From positions 310,001 through 374,000 of the forward strand of contig NZ_WUUS01000003.1 in assembly GCF_009831625.1 (NCBI RefSeq): a stretch of DNA of 64,000 bases, written 5' to 3'. A program made the translations under genes and the position numbers. The notes below the pieces were generated by a model that saw only the letters and a list, made by a program, of their open reading frames with translations, did no database searches and was not told the origin of the DNA. This document shows, one piece after another, positions 19,957 to 28,128 of this stretch. The first letter of the stretch is position 1, and every line of letters begins with the position of its first letter. Source of the DNA: Halobaculum saliterrae. Lineage in GTDB: Archaea; Halobacteriota; Halobacteria; Halobacteriales; Haloferacaceae.

Positions 19957-21114
19957 TCACCTGAACCGACGCCTGAGACGGTCGAGCGTCGAGACGTTCG
20001 GGTTGCGCGAGTCGAGCCGGATCACGCCGGTCCCGACGATCGCGATCGCGACGAGGGCGAACAGTCCACAGACGAGCGCGTCGATCGCGAGGATCGGCGC
20101 CCACGGGTGGATCGCGTACAGCGCGTCCATGACGTCGGCCGGGAGCAGCGCGATGTACCGGTGTTCCACGAACGCGCGATCGTACACGCCGGTCCGGTCC
20201 GGGACGGAGATGGAGACGCTGACGTTCGCCTCCTCGCCGCCCGCCAGCCGGACCCGGCGCGGCTCGATACTCACCCCCTCGCTCGCCGGTTCCAGGTACA
20301 CGGCGACGGGCGTGATCCCCGGGTTCGGGATCCGATAGGTGAGCTCCTCCGTCCCGCCGACCGGGATGACGCGGACCCCGGCGGCGTCGCTCTGGGAGCT
20401 GACGACCTCGAAGGTCCGCTCGCCGCCGGTGAGGGTCATGCTCGCCGTGAGCACGAGCGCCAACACGAGCGCCAACACGAGGATCACCGTCCAGACGTTC
20501 GCTATCCCTGTCGATCTCCCGACAGCGCCGCGAACGCGCTCCCGGCTCCCCGCGCCGAGCACCGCGGTGACCGCGTACCCCGCGACGCCGACGGCGAACA
20601 GCAGATACGCCAAGCCCTGCGTACCGAGGAGCGCCCGGGTCCCGAGCGCCGCCGCCAACTGTCGCTGGGCTCCGGTGATGAGGTCGCCGATGCCCGTGAC
20701 GAGAACCCCCAGGTTCGGGATCACGACCACGTCGCCGCCGACCTGCCAGGCCACCGCGACGACCCGCGATCGCGACACCGGCGGCTCGGAGCCGTCCTGA
20801 TCGGTGACGGGGTTGGCGTCCCCCTTCGTGATGAACCCCTCCTCGGTTCGACCGACCACCCGATGGGTCGTGAGTCCGCCGCCGTCGAGCTCGCGGGCGT
20901 CGAAGGTGACGACGTCGCCCTCCTCGATCGGTCCGGCGAACGCGGGGGGGACGGCGACGAACCCGTCGCCGGGCTGGAGCGTCGGGGCCATACTGCCCGT
21001 GGAGACGTATCCGAGGAGCACGGGCTGACCCATGAGCTGCCCGACGAGCAGCAGGGCCACCACCACGAGGAGGGCTCCCCCGAGAAGGGTCCCGACGGCG
21101 CTTCGAACTCCCAT
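19957..21114 (-). CDS. SipW-type signal peptidase fused to an extracellular domain
   Basis: A 385-aa protein from ATG 21114. A membrane helix lies near residues 8-30. The S26B catalytic motifs are GYVSTGSMAPTLQPGD (nucleophile Ser), LTTHRVVGRTEEGFITKGDA (His in place of the bacterial Lys) and NPVTDQDG. Helices near 155-180 follow. The usual enzyme ends here, near residue 200. This one continues with another helix (~208-230), a beta-sandwich of about 110 residues (VSSQSDAAGVRVIPVGGTEE...NVSVSISVPDRTG) and a final membrane helix. The C-terminal domain could hold the substrate or the assembled fibre. It would mature the GAFT..ADR proteins in this locus. Confidence 0.85.
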   Translation of the reverse strand: MGVRSAVGTLLGGALLVVVALLLVGQLMGQPVLLGYVSTGSMAPTLQPGDGFVAVPPAFAGPIEEGDVVTFDARELDGGGLTTHRVVGRTEEGFITKGDANPVTDQDGSEPPVSRSRVVAVAWQVGGDVVVIPNLGVLVTGIGDLITGAQRQLAAALGTRALLGTQGLAYLLFAVGVAGYAVTAVLGAGSRERVRGAVGRSTGIANVWTVILVLALVLALVLTASMTLTGGERTFEVVSSQSDAAGVRVIPVGGTEELTYRIPNPGITPVAVYLEPASEGVSIEPRRVRLAGGEEANVSVSISVPDRTGVYDRAFVEHRYIALLPADVMDALYAIHPWAPILAIDALVCGLFALVAIAIVGTGVIRLDSRNPNVSTLDRLRRRFR

Positions 21115-21136
21115 CGCGGTGGACAACGTCGCCCGA

Positions 21137-21583
21137 TCAGATAAACAGTAGGCGGATCTCGAACAGCCGGGCGACGAGCAGCGCGTTGTTCACGGCCGCG
21201 AAGGCGTACACGGCCGAGAGGCTTCCGTACGCCCCGATCCGGAGCAGCGCCGGCAACGTGGGCGAGCCCGTGTGTCGGTACGCCTCACAGGCACAGAACT
21301 CGACGGCGAGTCCCGTCATCAGCACGACCCCCGTTCCGAGCGCGACGAGTCCGTCGACGGCTCCCATCTCCCCGAAGACGGCCGCCGCGATGGGGTTGAG
21401 CTCGGTGAGACGTGGGATCAGCGCCAGCCCGACGGCGGTCGTGAGGACGTCAGCCGCCTTCGTCGCCGACAGCAGCAGGAACCCGGGCACGAGGAACAGC
21501 CGGGTTCGACCCCGCTCGCGGTCATGGCTGTAGGCTCCCCCGTGGCCGACCGGGCCGTCACCGAAGCGCTGCGACACGTTCAC
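21137..21583 (-). CDS. Small polytopic membrane protein (DUF5658-like)
   Basis: A 148-aa protein from a GTG at 21583. Three to four membrane helices follow a short basic N-terminus: FLVPGFLLLSATKAADVLTT, AVDGLVALGTGVVLMTGLA and AYGSLSAVYAFAAVNNALLV. The DVLTT...LNPIAAAVF pattern is that of DUF5658 proteins. It is 22 bases upstream of the SipW peptidase gene on the same strand, so cotranscription is likely. Function unknown; a membrane partner of the peptidase is a reasonable guess. Confidence 0.7.
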   Translation of the reverse strand: MNVSQRFGDGPVGHGGAYSHDRERGRTRLFLVPGFLLLSATKAADVLTTAVGLALIPRLTELNPIAAAVFGEMGAVDGLVALGTGVVLMTGLAVEFCACEAYRHTGSPTLPALLRIGAYGSLSAVYAFAAVNNALLVARLFEIRLLFI

Positions 21584-21721
21584 ACACCAAACGTTCGGTT
21601 CGTCTGACAGAACAAATATGTTCCTATCATCGGTTCTTGCTTCGAGAGGAGTTCGGGAGGGCCGACCCGCGCGAGCGACGGTCGGCGGGAGGTCTATGTG
21701 TCGGCGACCCCTCGATAGTGT

Positions 21722-21847
21722 ATGGCCGATCAGGGGCAGAAGAAGGAGACCGGCGGGATGCTGTTCGTCCTCGCCGGCGTCGCCGGGTTCGTCTTCCTAC
21801 TGACGATCGTCGTCGTCTGGGCGCTCGCCTACGGCCCGCTGTCGTAG
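21722..21847 (+). CDS. 41-aa single-helix membrane protein
   Basis: ATG 21722 to TAG 21847 encodes 41 residues: a charged head MADQGQKKETGG, one membrane helix MLFVLAGVAGFVFLLTIVVV, and a short tail. Codon use is GC-rich like real genes, and the start lies in a promoter-sized gap between two divergent genes. It is too short for normal calling. I see no known name; single-helix proteins of this kind often attach to larger membrane complexes. Confidence 0.6.
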   Translation: MADQGQKKETGGMLFVLAGVAGFVFLLTIVVVWALAYGPLS

Positions 21848-21858
21848 GCCACGAGCAG

Positions 21859-22767
21859 TCACGCGGACTCGTCGGGGGTCGCGTCCCCTCGACCACCGTC
21901 CTCCCGTTCGCTCACGTCCTCGGGATCGTCCCCGCCGTAGCTGCGGCCCTCGCGGGCGTCGGCCTTCATCCGTCGCAGCGCCGCCACTGACTGGCTCGCG
22001 TCGTAGCCGAAGAACACGTCCTCGCCGTAGGCGGCGGCGACCTCCGCGGCGTGGTTCAGGTCGTCGACGTCGACGTTCACGGCGTACAGCTCCACGGAGA
22101 ACGTCACGTTCAGGTCCGCGAGCCGGCTCTCGAACCCCTTCGCGATCGTCTCCAGCCAGTAGGTCGTCGCGTAGTGGGTGTCGTACAGCGGAACGACGAA
22201 CTCGTCGACGTGGGGGGCCAGCGCGTCCAGGTCGAGCCCGGCGCGGTCGTACAGATGTCCCGGATAGGGGTCGGGGTACAGGGTGAGGTAGGCCGTTCCG
22301 GGGATCCGCTCGGTCGCCTCCGCGACGAACTCGGTGATCACCTCGGCGCGCCAGTCGGCCCACTCCTCGTGGTCGCTGGCCTCGAACAGGCCCTCGCACC
22401 GGTCGCACCGACAGAACCCCTCCCGGGGGAAGCCGACGTCGTCGAGGCGCACGTCGCCGTTGACGGCCGCGCAGTCCTCGACGATCTCCAGCAGTCCACG
22501 GCGGTACTCCTCGTGCGTCGGACAGACGTACGCCCAGTCGAAGTACGACAGGTCGCGGGTCGCCGAGCGGCCGTCGGCGTCGACGGGGACGAGCTCGGGG
22601 TTCGCCTCGGCGGCGGCGTTGTCGCCGAAACACGACACCATGTTCACGGCCGTCTCGACCGGTTCCGCCGACCGGCCGGTCACGTCCTTCACCTCGTAGA
22701 AGGCCAGATCGAAGTCGGGCCACTCCGTCTCCTCCGCGTTGCGGGTGACGACGCCGTACTCGGTCAT
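21859..22767 (-). CDS. Conserved protein with a glycoside-hydrolase-like TIM-barrel pattern
   Basis: A 302-aa protein from ATG 22767 (MTEYGVVTRNAEETEWPDFD). Its strands and motifs alternate as in a beta/alpha barrel: YFDWAYVCPTHEEYRRGLLE, VRLDDVGFPREGFCRCDRCE, YLTLYPDPYPG, VDEFVVPLYDTHYATTYWLE, and VELYAVNVDVDDLNHA. The DVGFPREGFCRCDRCE stretch (Asp, then a CxC..C knuckle) recalls predicted glycosyl hydrolases with a surface zinc site. No catalytic pair can be assigned. The C-terminal 40 residues are acidic and disordered. The gene stands alone, convergent with the microprotein at 21722. Confidence 0.6.
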   Translation of the reverse strand: MTEYGVVTRNAEETEWPDFDLAFYEVKDVTGRSAEPVETAVNMVSCFGDNAAAEANPELVPVDADGRSATRDLSYFDWAYVCPTHEEYRRGLLEIVEDCAAVNGDVRLDDVGFPREGFCRCDRCEGLFEASDHEEWADWRAEVITEFVAEATERIPGTAYLTLYPDPYPGHLYDRAGLDLDALAPHVDEFVVPLYDTHYATTYWLETIAKGFESRLADLNVTFSVELYAVNVDVDDLNHAAEVAAAYGEDVFFGYDASQSVAALRRMKADAREGRSYGGDDPEDVSEREDGGRGDATPDESA

Positions 22768-22852
22768 GGGATGGCTTGGCCGCTCGCGAGGGTACGTGTT
22801 TCGGAAGAAGGGTGAAGCGGATCGAGTCGTCGGCGATCGGCCGCCGCGGCGT

Positions 22853-22963
22853 TCAGTCCTCGCTTTCGACCTCGACCTCGACCGGCTCGGTGTCGGAGCT
22901 GAAGAGCACGTACAGGAGCACGACGATACCGAACAGGACGACGAGTTTGGACTTTCCGGACAT
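22853..22963 (-). CDS. 36-aa membrane microprotein
   Basis: ATG 22963 to TGA 22853 encodes MSGKSKLVVLFGIVVLLYVL followed by FSSDTEP and an acidic VEVEVESED tail. One membrane helix with a positively charged head predicts an N-in topology and an external acidic tail. It is likely expressed as its own unit; no function is known. Confidence 0.55.
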   Translation of the reverse strand: MSGKSKLVVLFGIVVLLYVLFSSDTEPVEVEVESED

Positions 22964-23190
22964 ACGATATGGCACGGTCGGCGGGCACTAATCGTTTCCG
23001 ACCCCGGCCGCGCCCGTCGCCGAGTTCGGCGCCCGAACCGACCCGGGATCGGACGAGGAATCGACCTCGACCTCGACCCGGGATCGATCCGCACGCGTCG
23101 GACGCGCCGTCGACGCCGCCCTCCTCGATCACGCCGTGGCAGAACATCGCCGCCAACAGCCTCTGCAGGTCCCTGACGGCGACGAGGTCG

Positions 23191-23385
23191 TCACTCGCGA
23201 CCGCGTTCGGGGTCGCCGGCGGCGGCGACGTGGAGAAAGCGGTCCTCGAGACCCAGCGATCGATGGCGTACCGCGGCGACCACGACCGCCGCGACGACGA
23301 TGACGGCCGCGTTGACGGCGGTACACGGCCCACAGCGGTTCCCACCGGTGTACTCCGGACGGCGGAGCGTGTCGATCGACAGCAC
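23191..23385 (-). CDS. Small CxxC membrane protein
   Basis: From a GTG at 23385 the frame encodes about 64 aa: LSIDTLRRPEYTGGNRCGPC, then TAVN and a hydrophobic segment AAVIVVAAVVVAAV, then a basic tail. The EYTGGNRCGPCTAVN block, with a CxxC just before a membrane helix, looks like a conserved motif and argues that this frame is real. The same frame stays open upstream into thiC, so the start is uncertain, and the C-terminus may be frameshifted because related proteins I recall are longer. The remaining gap from 22964 to 23190 shows no gene. Confidence 0.45.
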   Translation of the reverse strand: MLSIDTLRRPEYTGGNRCGPCTAVNAAVIVVAAVVVAAVRHRSLGLEDRFLHVAAAGDPERGRE

Positions 23386-23443
23386 GGGGGTGAATGGAGT
23401 GAGGGCCCACGATAGCCGTTCGCTCGCCGTCGTTCCGGGGCCG

Positions 23444-24901
23444 TCAGTCGTCGGCCTCGCCGTTCCCCTCCGCGCTCCCGTGCATCGCGTCGACGGGATC
23501 CGGCGGCCACGCAGGGAGGCGCTCGGTGTCATGGGTCCCTACCGGCGGTCGGTTCGTCGCCGCCGCCGGAGACGCGTCGAGATCGATCTCGGTGGCGGTC
23601 CGAGTCATCTCGCCGTCCCCCTCACGAGCGTCCTGATCGATCCGCATCGAGCAGAACTCGACGCCGCACATCGAGCAGAAACGCGCCTCCTTGTAGTTGT
23701 CGCCCGGAAGCGTCTGATCGTGGAAGTCGCGGGCGCGCTCGGGGTCGAGCGCGAGGTCGAACTGTCGCCGCCAGTCGAACTCGTAGCGGGCCGACGAGAG
23801 CGCGTCGTCCCAGTCGCGCGCGCCGGGGAGCCCGTTCGCCACGTCGGCCGCGTGCGCGGCGATCCGGTAGGCGGCCAGTCCGTCGCGGACGTCGTCCGCG
23901 TCGGGGAGCCCGAGGTGCTCCTTCGGCGTCACGTAACACAGCATCGCGGCGCCCGCACGGGCCGCCTCGGTCGCGCCGATGGCCGAGGTGATGTGGTCGT
24001 ACCCGGGCGCGATGTCGGTGACGAGCGGCCCCAGCACGTAGAAGGGCGCGCCGTCGCACACCTCGCGCTGTCGCTCGACGTTCGCGGCCACCTGATCCAG
24101 CGGGACGTGCCCCGGCCCCTCGACCATGACCTGCACGCCCGCCGACTGTGCGCGCTCGGTCAGTTCCCCGAGCGTCTCCAGTTCGGCGAACTGCGCGGCG
24201 TCGGAGGCGTCGGCGACGCTCCCGGGCCGGAGCCCGTCGCCCAAGGAGACAGTCACGTCGTGCTCGCGGAGGACCTCGCAGATCTCGTCGAAGGCGACGT
24301 ACAGCGGGTTCTGCTCGCCGTGTGCCTCCATCCACTCCGCGAGGATCGACCCGCCCCGGGAGACGATCCCCGTGATCCGCCCGTCCGTGAGGGGGAGGTG
24401 CTCCATGAGCACGCCCGCGTGGATCGTCATGTAGTCGACGCCCTGTTCGGCCTGTTCGCGGATGACCTCCAGCAGGAGGTCCGTCGTGAGCGCCTCGGGT
24501 GACTCCGCCCGAGTCACCGCCTCGTAGATCGGAACGGTCCCGACCGGCACCGGCGAGTGATCGAGGATCGACCCGCGGATCTCCGCGAGCGGACCGCCCG
24601 TCGACAGGTCCATCACCGTGTCCGCTCCGTGGTGGACCGCGGTGTGGAGCTTCTCCAACTCGCCGGCCGGGTCGCTCGCGTCCTCGCTCGCGCCGATGTT
24701 CGCGTTCACCTTCGTCGCGAAGTCCGCGCCGATGACCATCGGGTCGAGCGCCTCGTGTGCGTGGTTCGCGGGGATCACCGCCTCCCCGTCCGCGACGGCC
24801 GTTCGGACCGTCTCGGCCTCCCGGTTCTCCCGCTCGGCGACGCGGTCCATCGCCGGCGTCGTCTCGCCGGCACGCGCCCGTTCGAGCTGTGTTCTCGACA
24901 T
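23444..24901 (-). CDS. thiC: Phosphomethylpyrimidine synthase
   Basis: This radical SAM enzyme makes HMP phosphate from aminoimidazole ribotide for thiamine synthesis. The protein is 485 aa from ATG 24901 ([20 protein letters not shown]). Family blocks are present: [70 protein letters not shown] and [10 protein letters not shown]. The C-terminal cluster site CSMCGVEFC binds the [4Fe-4S]. A longer in-frame start reaching 25087 overlaps the promoter and is rejected; gtatattat sits about 27 bases upstream of 24901 on the minus strand. The leader is too short for a TPP riboswitch. Confidence 0.96.
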   Translation of the reverse strand: MSRTQLERARAGETTPAMDRVAERENREAETVRTAVADGEAVIPANHAHEALDPMVIGADFATKVNANIGASEDASDPAGELEKLHTAVHHGADTVMDLSTGGPLAEIRGSILDHSPVPVGTVPIYEAVTRAESPEALTTDLLLEVIREQAEQGVDYMTIHAGVLMEHLPLTDGRITGIVSRGGSILAEWMEAHGEQNPLYVAFDEICEVLREHDVTVSLGDGLRPGSVADASDAAQFAELETLGELTERAQSAGVQVMVEGPGHVPLDQVAANVERQREVCDGAPFYVLGPLVTDIAPGYDHITSAIGATEAARAGAAMLCYVTPKEHLGLPDADDVRDGLAAYRIAAHAADVANGLPGARDWDDALSSARYEFDWRRQFDLALDPERARDFHDQTLPGDNYKEARFCSMCGVEFCSMRIDQDAREGDGEMTRTATEIDLDASPAAATNRPPVGTHDTERLPAWPPDPVDAMHGSAEGNGEADD

Positions 24902-25028
24902 GCGACTACCTAGTAATACAACTGGATAATATACTTGACGACCGCCGACCGCGGGCAACGGAGACGACGGACGGGAGCAGTGAACGACGATACCGAGAAC
25001 TGTCGTCAGGGGGACGCGGTGGACCGGA

Positions 25029-25499
25029 TCAGTGAACCGCCAGGTGGTCGCCGATGTCCTCGCGGACGATCTCGCCGCAGAACTCACAGCGCACGCCGTC
25101 GTCGACGACCTCGAAGGCGGACTCCACGGGTTCGTCGGCGTTCGTGATGCAGTTGTGGTTCGGGCAGGTGAGCAGTCCGACGACGCGCCCGGGGCGCTCC
25201 ACGCGCTTCTTCTCCACCACCTCGAACTCGCGGACGATGTTGACCGTCGCCTCCGGCGCGAGCAGCGAGAGCACGTCGACCTCCCCCTGACTCAGCTCCC
25301 GGTCCTCGACCTTCACGACGTCCTTCGTGCCGAGCTTGTCCGAGGGGACGTTCATCCCGATCGACACCCCCATCCCCTCGTCGCCGCCGATGCCGAGGAT
25401 CGCGAGGACGTTCAGCGCCTGCCCGCCGGTGATGTGGTCGATGACGGTGCCGTCGCGGATCTTCGAGATCCGGAGCTCCCGGTCGGGGGCGTCGCTCAT
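25029..25499 (-). CDS. pyrI: Aspartate carbamoyltransferase regulatory chain
   Basis: This is the nucleotide-binding regulatory subunit of aspartate transcarbamoylase. The protein is 156 aa. The N-terminal effector domain shows [20 protein letters not shown] and VLAILGIGG. The C-terminal zinc domain has CPNHNC and CEFCG, the four Cys that hold the interface with PyrB. The start ATG (25499) overlaps the pyrB stop by four bases as ATGA, so the subunits are made together. Confidence 0.96.
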   Translation of the reverse strand: MSDAPDRELRISKIRDGTVIDHITGGQALNVLAILGIGGDEGMGVSIGMNVPSDKLGTKDVVKVEDRELSQGEVDVLSLLAPEATVNIVREFEVVEKKRVERPGRVVGLLTCPNHNCITNADEPVESAFEVVDDGVRCEFCGEIVREDIGDHLAVH

Positions 25500-26437
25500 C
25501 GGGCGTCACCTCCGTCGGTCGCCGCGTCCTCGCCCAACAGCCCGTCCAACAGCGCCATCCTGACGGGAACGCCGTTGTGCGCCTGCGCGAAGTAGGCGGC
25601 GTGGTCGGTCGCGTCCACGTCGGGCGCGATCTCGTCGACCCGCGGAAGCGGGTGCATCACCGTGAGGTCGTCGCGGGCGCGCTCCAGCGTGTCGGCGTCG
25701 ATCTGGTACTCGCCGGCGACCTGCTGGTACTCGTTCTCGTCGGGGAACCGCTCGCGCTGGATCCGGGTGACGTACAGCACGTCCAACTCCTCGAGCACCT
25801 CGTCGAGGTCCGTGTGTTCACGGAGTCTGGCGCCCGCGTCGTGGAGGTCGAACCGGACGCCCCGCGGGAGCCGCAGCGACTCGGGGCTGATGAAGTGCAT
25901 CCGCGCGTCGAAGTTGGTGAGCGCCGACGCCAGCGAGTGGACCGTCCGCCCGTACTTCAGGTCGCCCATGATCCCGACGGTCAGGTCGTCGAGGCCCGCC
26001 CGCTCGCGCATCGTGTACAGGTCGAGCAGGGTCTGGCTCGGGTGCTGGCCCGCGCCGTCGCCGGCGTTGATCACCGGCACGTCGACGAACTGGGAGGCGA
26101 GCTTCGCGGCGCCCTCGCTGGGGTGTCTGAGGACGATCCCGTCGGCGTAGCCCTCGATGACGCGGACGGTGTCGGCCAGCGACTCCCCCTTCTTCACCGA
26201 CGACGACTCGACGGAGCCCATGTCGACGGTGTCGCCGCCGATGCGCTTCATGGCGGTGTCGAACGACATCTTCGTGCGCGTGCTCGGCTCGAAGAAGCAC
26301 AGCGCGAGCAGGCGGTCGGCGTGGCGCTCGCCGACGGCCCCCGGGTCGTCGGCGAGGTCGGCCGCGCGGTCCAGGACGGCCTCGATGTCCTCCCGGGTGA
26401 GCTGGCCCGCCGAGAGGAGGTGGTCGTGTCGCATCAT
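25496..26437 (-). CDS. pyrB: Aspartate carbamoyltransferase catalytic chain
   Basis: This makes carbamoyl-aspartate from carbamoyl phosphate and aspartate, the committed pyrimidine step. The protein is 313 aa ([20 protein letters not shown]). Carbamoyl phosphate binding is in [15 protein letters not shown], and [20 protein letters not shown] and [11 protein letters not shown] are all as in the family. The second Met (26434) is an equally good start. It is the first gene of pyrBI. Confidence 0.96.
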   Translation of the reverse strand: MMRHDHLLSAGQLTREDIEAVLDRAADLADDPGAVGERHADRLLALCFFEPSTRTKMSFDTAMKRIGGDTVDMGSVESSSVKKGESLADTVRVIEGYADGIVLRHPSEGAAKLASQFVDVPVINAGDGAGQHPSQTLLDLYTMRERAGLDDLTVGIMGDLKYGRTVHSLASALTNFDARMHFISPESLRLPRGVRFDLHDAGARLREHTDLDEVLEELDVLYVTRIQRERFPDENEYQQVAGEYQIDADTLERARDDLTVMHPLPRVDEIAPDVDATDHAAYFAQAHNGVPVRMALLDGLLGEDAATDGGDAR

Positions 26438-26746
26438 CGAATACGCCGTCGCCGGTTCCCTTCAATCGCTCGGCTCGGTTATCCGGTCGCTGTCGGGCGG
26501 TTTTGCATGGGCGTGCACCCCGGCGGCGACGCGGTTTCGAGATTCGAAACGGCGGGCCGCCGACGCGGCGCGACGCGTTCGCCGGACCCGCCGGAGGACG
26601 CCGCGTGCGGGTGCCGGGAGAACGACGATCCGCGACCCACGCTCGGTTCGTCGCGCCCGTCGAGTGTCCGGCCCGAAGGGATCCGCCCCCGGGCGATCCG
26701 TCTCCACCGCGCCGTTCGGAGACGGGCGGTCAGTGTCGCGGCCCCG
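26438..26746. other. 309-base gap upstream of pyrB with a short perfect palindrome
   Basis: No convincing gene lies here. At 26534-26550 the sequence GTTTCGA-GAT-TCGAAAC is a perfect inverted repeat with 7-bp arms, about 100 bases upstream of the pyrB start. It could be an operator or a hairpin in the pyrB leader. The rest is GC-rich with no repeat or RNA gene that I can support. Confidence 0.45.
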
Positions 26747-26953
26747 TCACCGTTGGAGCTGGAAGGAGACGTGGAGGACGGTCTTGTACTGGTCTATCTG
26801 CCCGTTCTCCACGCTCGCCGTCTGCGAGATGATCTTGATCCCGGTGATGTCCTCCAGCGTCTCGTCCGCGTCGTCCAAGGCGCTTTGGGCGGCGTGTTCC
26901 CACGACTCGTTCGAGTTGCCCACCAGCTCGATCACCTTTGCAGTGGTTGACAT
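26747..26953 (-). CDS. Dodecin (flavin-binding)
   Basis: A 68-aa protein (MSTTAKVIELVGNSNESWEH). Dodecins assemble as twelve-subunit shells that store riboflavin or FAD. The Trp in SNESWEHAAQSAL stacks on the flavin, and the region VENGQIDQYKTVLHVSFQLQ supplies the Gln pairing residue and the last strand. Length and sequence match the halophilic dodecin well. Single-gene unit. Confidence 0.93.
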   Translation of the reverse strand: MSTTAKVIELVGNSNESWEHAAQSALDDADETLEDITGIKIISQTASVENGQIDQYKTVLHVSFQLQR

Positions 26954-27081
26954 GTGCGGTCGTGATCGTCGGTACAGCCGACAATAAGTCGTCCCACGGT
27001 TCCAGCCGGCCGACTATCGCGACCCACCCCGGCGGTGGAGACGCGACGACCCGCCGACCGTGTGGAGGCCCACCACACCCG

Positions 27082-27744
27082 TCAACACACCGGCTTCACG
27101 TCGATGCCCATCCCGGTCAGTGCGTCGGCGTAGTCGTCGTAGGCGATCCGGATCACGTACTCGGCGACCATGCGAGCGCGCTCCCAGTCCTCCTCGGTCT
27201 CGCAGGCGTCCTCCAACAGGGTCAGCCCCCGCTTCAGTTCCTCCTCGGTCTCCGCCCGGAGGTCCCGAAAGAGGTCCGCGCGCGGCTCGTCGCCCTCGTT
27301 GACGAAGAACGAGACGATCTGGAGGTGCGACCGATCGCTGACGAGCCCGCGACCGACGGTCCCGGCGGCGACGCGCTCGACGGGGTCCTCGCGGGCGCGG
27401 AGGTACTCGTGCATGGTACCACCGTCGACTGGGTCGTGGTCGACGCCCAGATCCGCGAGGGAGTCGAGCACGCGCTCGCGGTGGTCGCGCTCGCGCTCGG
27501 CGAGCCACTCGAACAGCTCCGCGGCGCCCTCGTCGCCAACGTCGTCGTCTCCGCCGCCGGCCTCGTCGGCCCACGCCGCGAACGTGTTGTGGGCGGCGTG
27601 CTCGGAGTCGGCCGCGGCCCGAAGCACCGCGTCGGACTCCAGCGTCGCGTCGGTGAGCGCGATGAGCAGCTTGTTCGAGCCGATCCGGTCCAGCTCGGTC
27701 GCCTTCGCCGACTCGACGCGCTCGCGAAAGGCCTCGCCGTCCAT
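27082..27744 (-). CDS. Ferritin-like helical protein
   Basis: A 220-aa protein from ATG 27744 (MDGEAFRERVESAKATELDR). It is all-helical. The block AVLRAAADSEHAAHNTFAAW has the E...H spacing of ferritin-like or rubrerythrin-like helices, and a second carboxylate-rich helix is ERERDHRERVLDSLADLG. A complete four-helix di-iron site is not clearly visible, so the metal may be absent. It is divergent from the ASCH gene, with 60 bases between the two starts. Function unknown. Confidence 0.55.
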   Translation of the reverse strand: MDGEAFRERVESAKATELDRIGSNKLLIALTDATLESDAVLRAAADSEHAAHNTFAAWADEAGGGDDDVGDEGAAELFEWLAERERDHRERVLDSLADLGVDHDPVDGGTMHEYLRAREDPVERVAAGTVGRGLVSDRSHLQIVSFFVNEGDEPRADLFRDLRAETEEELKRGLTLLEDACETEEDWERARMVAEYVIRIAYDDYADALTGMGIDVKPVC

Positions 27745-27804
27745 GACCGATCCGTCGCCGAGCGCGGCGTTAACGTTTCCCCCGCGCGACACGACCGATC
27801 CGGT

Positions 27805-28119
27805 ATGGCACACATCGACGCCTCGGAGATCCTGCCGAACGGTCACGTTCAACAGATGGCCGCGGAGGGCGCGGTGACACAGCTCCACCGCGGGCACGCG
27901 TACGCCGAGGAGGGCGACACCTTCGATATCGACGGGACGACGTTCGAGGTGACGGCGATCGAGCACCGCACGCTCGGCGACCTCACCGACGAGGACGCCC
28001 GCGCCGAGGGCTCGGAGGACCTAGAGGCGTACAGGGAGCGACTGAACCGCGTCCACGACGAGTTCGAGTGGGACGACGACAGCGAGGTCGTCAGACACGC
28101 GTTCGAGCCGCGGGAGTGA
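27805..28119 (+). CDS. ASCH/PUA-like domain protein
   Basis: A 104-aa protein (MAHIDASEILPNGHVQQMAA). The central stretch TQLHRGHAYAEEGDTFDIDG then TTFEVTAIEHRTLGDLTDED resembles the ASCH beta barrel related to PUA RNA-binding domains. Such proteins are thought to bind RNA or nucleotides. It is followed nine bases later by the MBL/rhodanese gene and may share its transcript. Confidence 0.7.
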   Translation: MAHIDASEILPNGHVQQMAAEGAVTQLHRGHAYAEEGDTFDIDGTTFEVTAIEHRTLGDLTDEDARAEGSEDLEAYRERLNRVHDEFEWDDDSEVVRHAFEPRE

Positions 28120-28128
28120 GCCGTCGCG

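Noticed and set aside
24902-25028. TPP riboswitch before thiC
   Set aside because: The TATA element is only about 27 bases from the start, which leaves no room for a leader RNA, and no THI-box sequence is seen.
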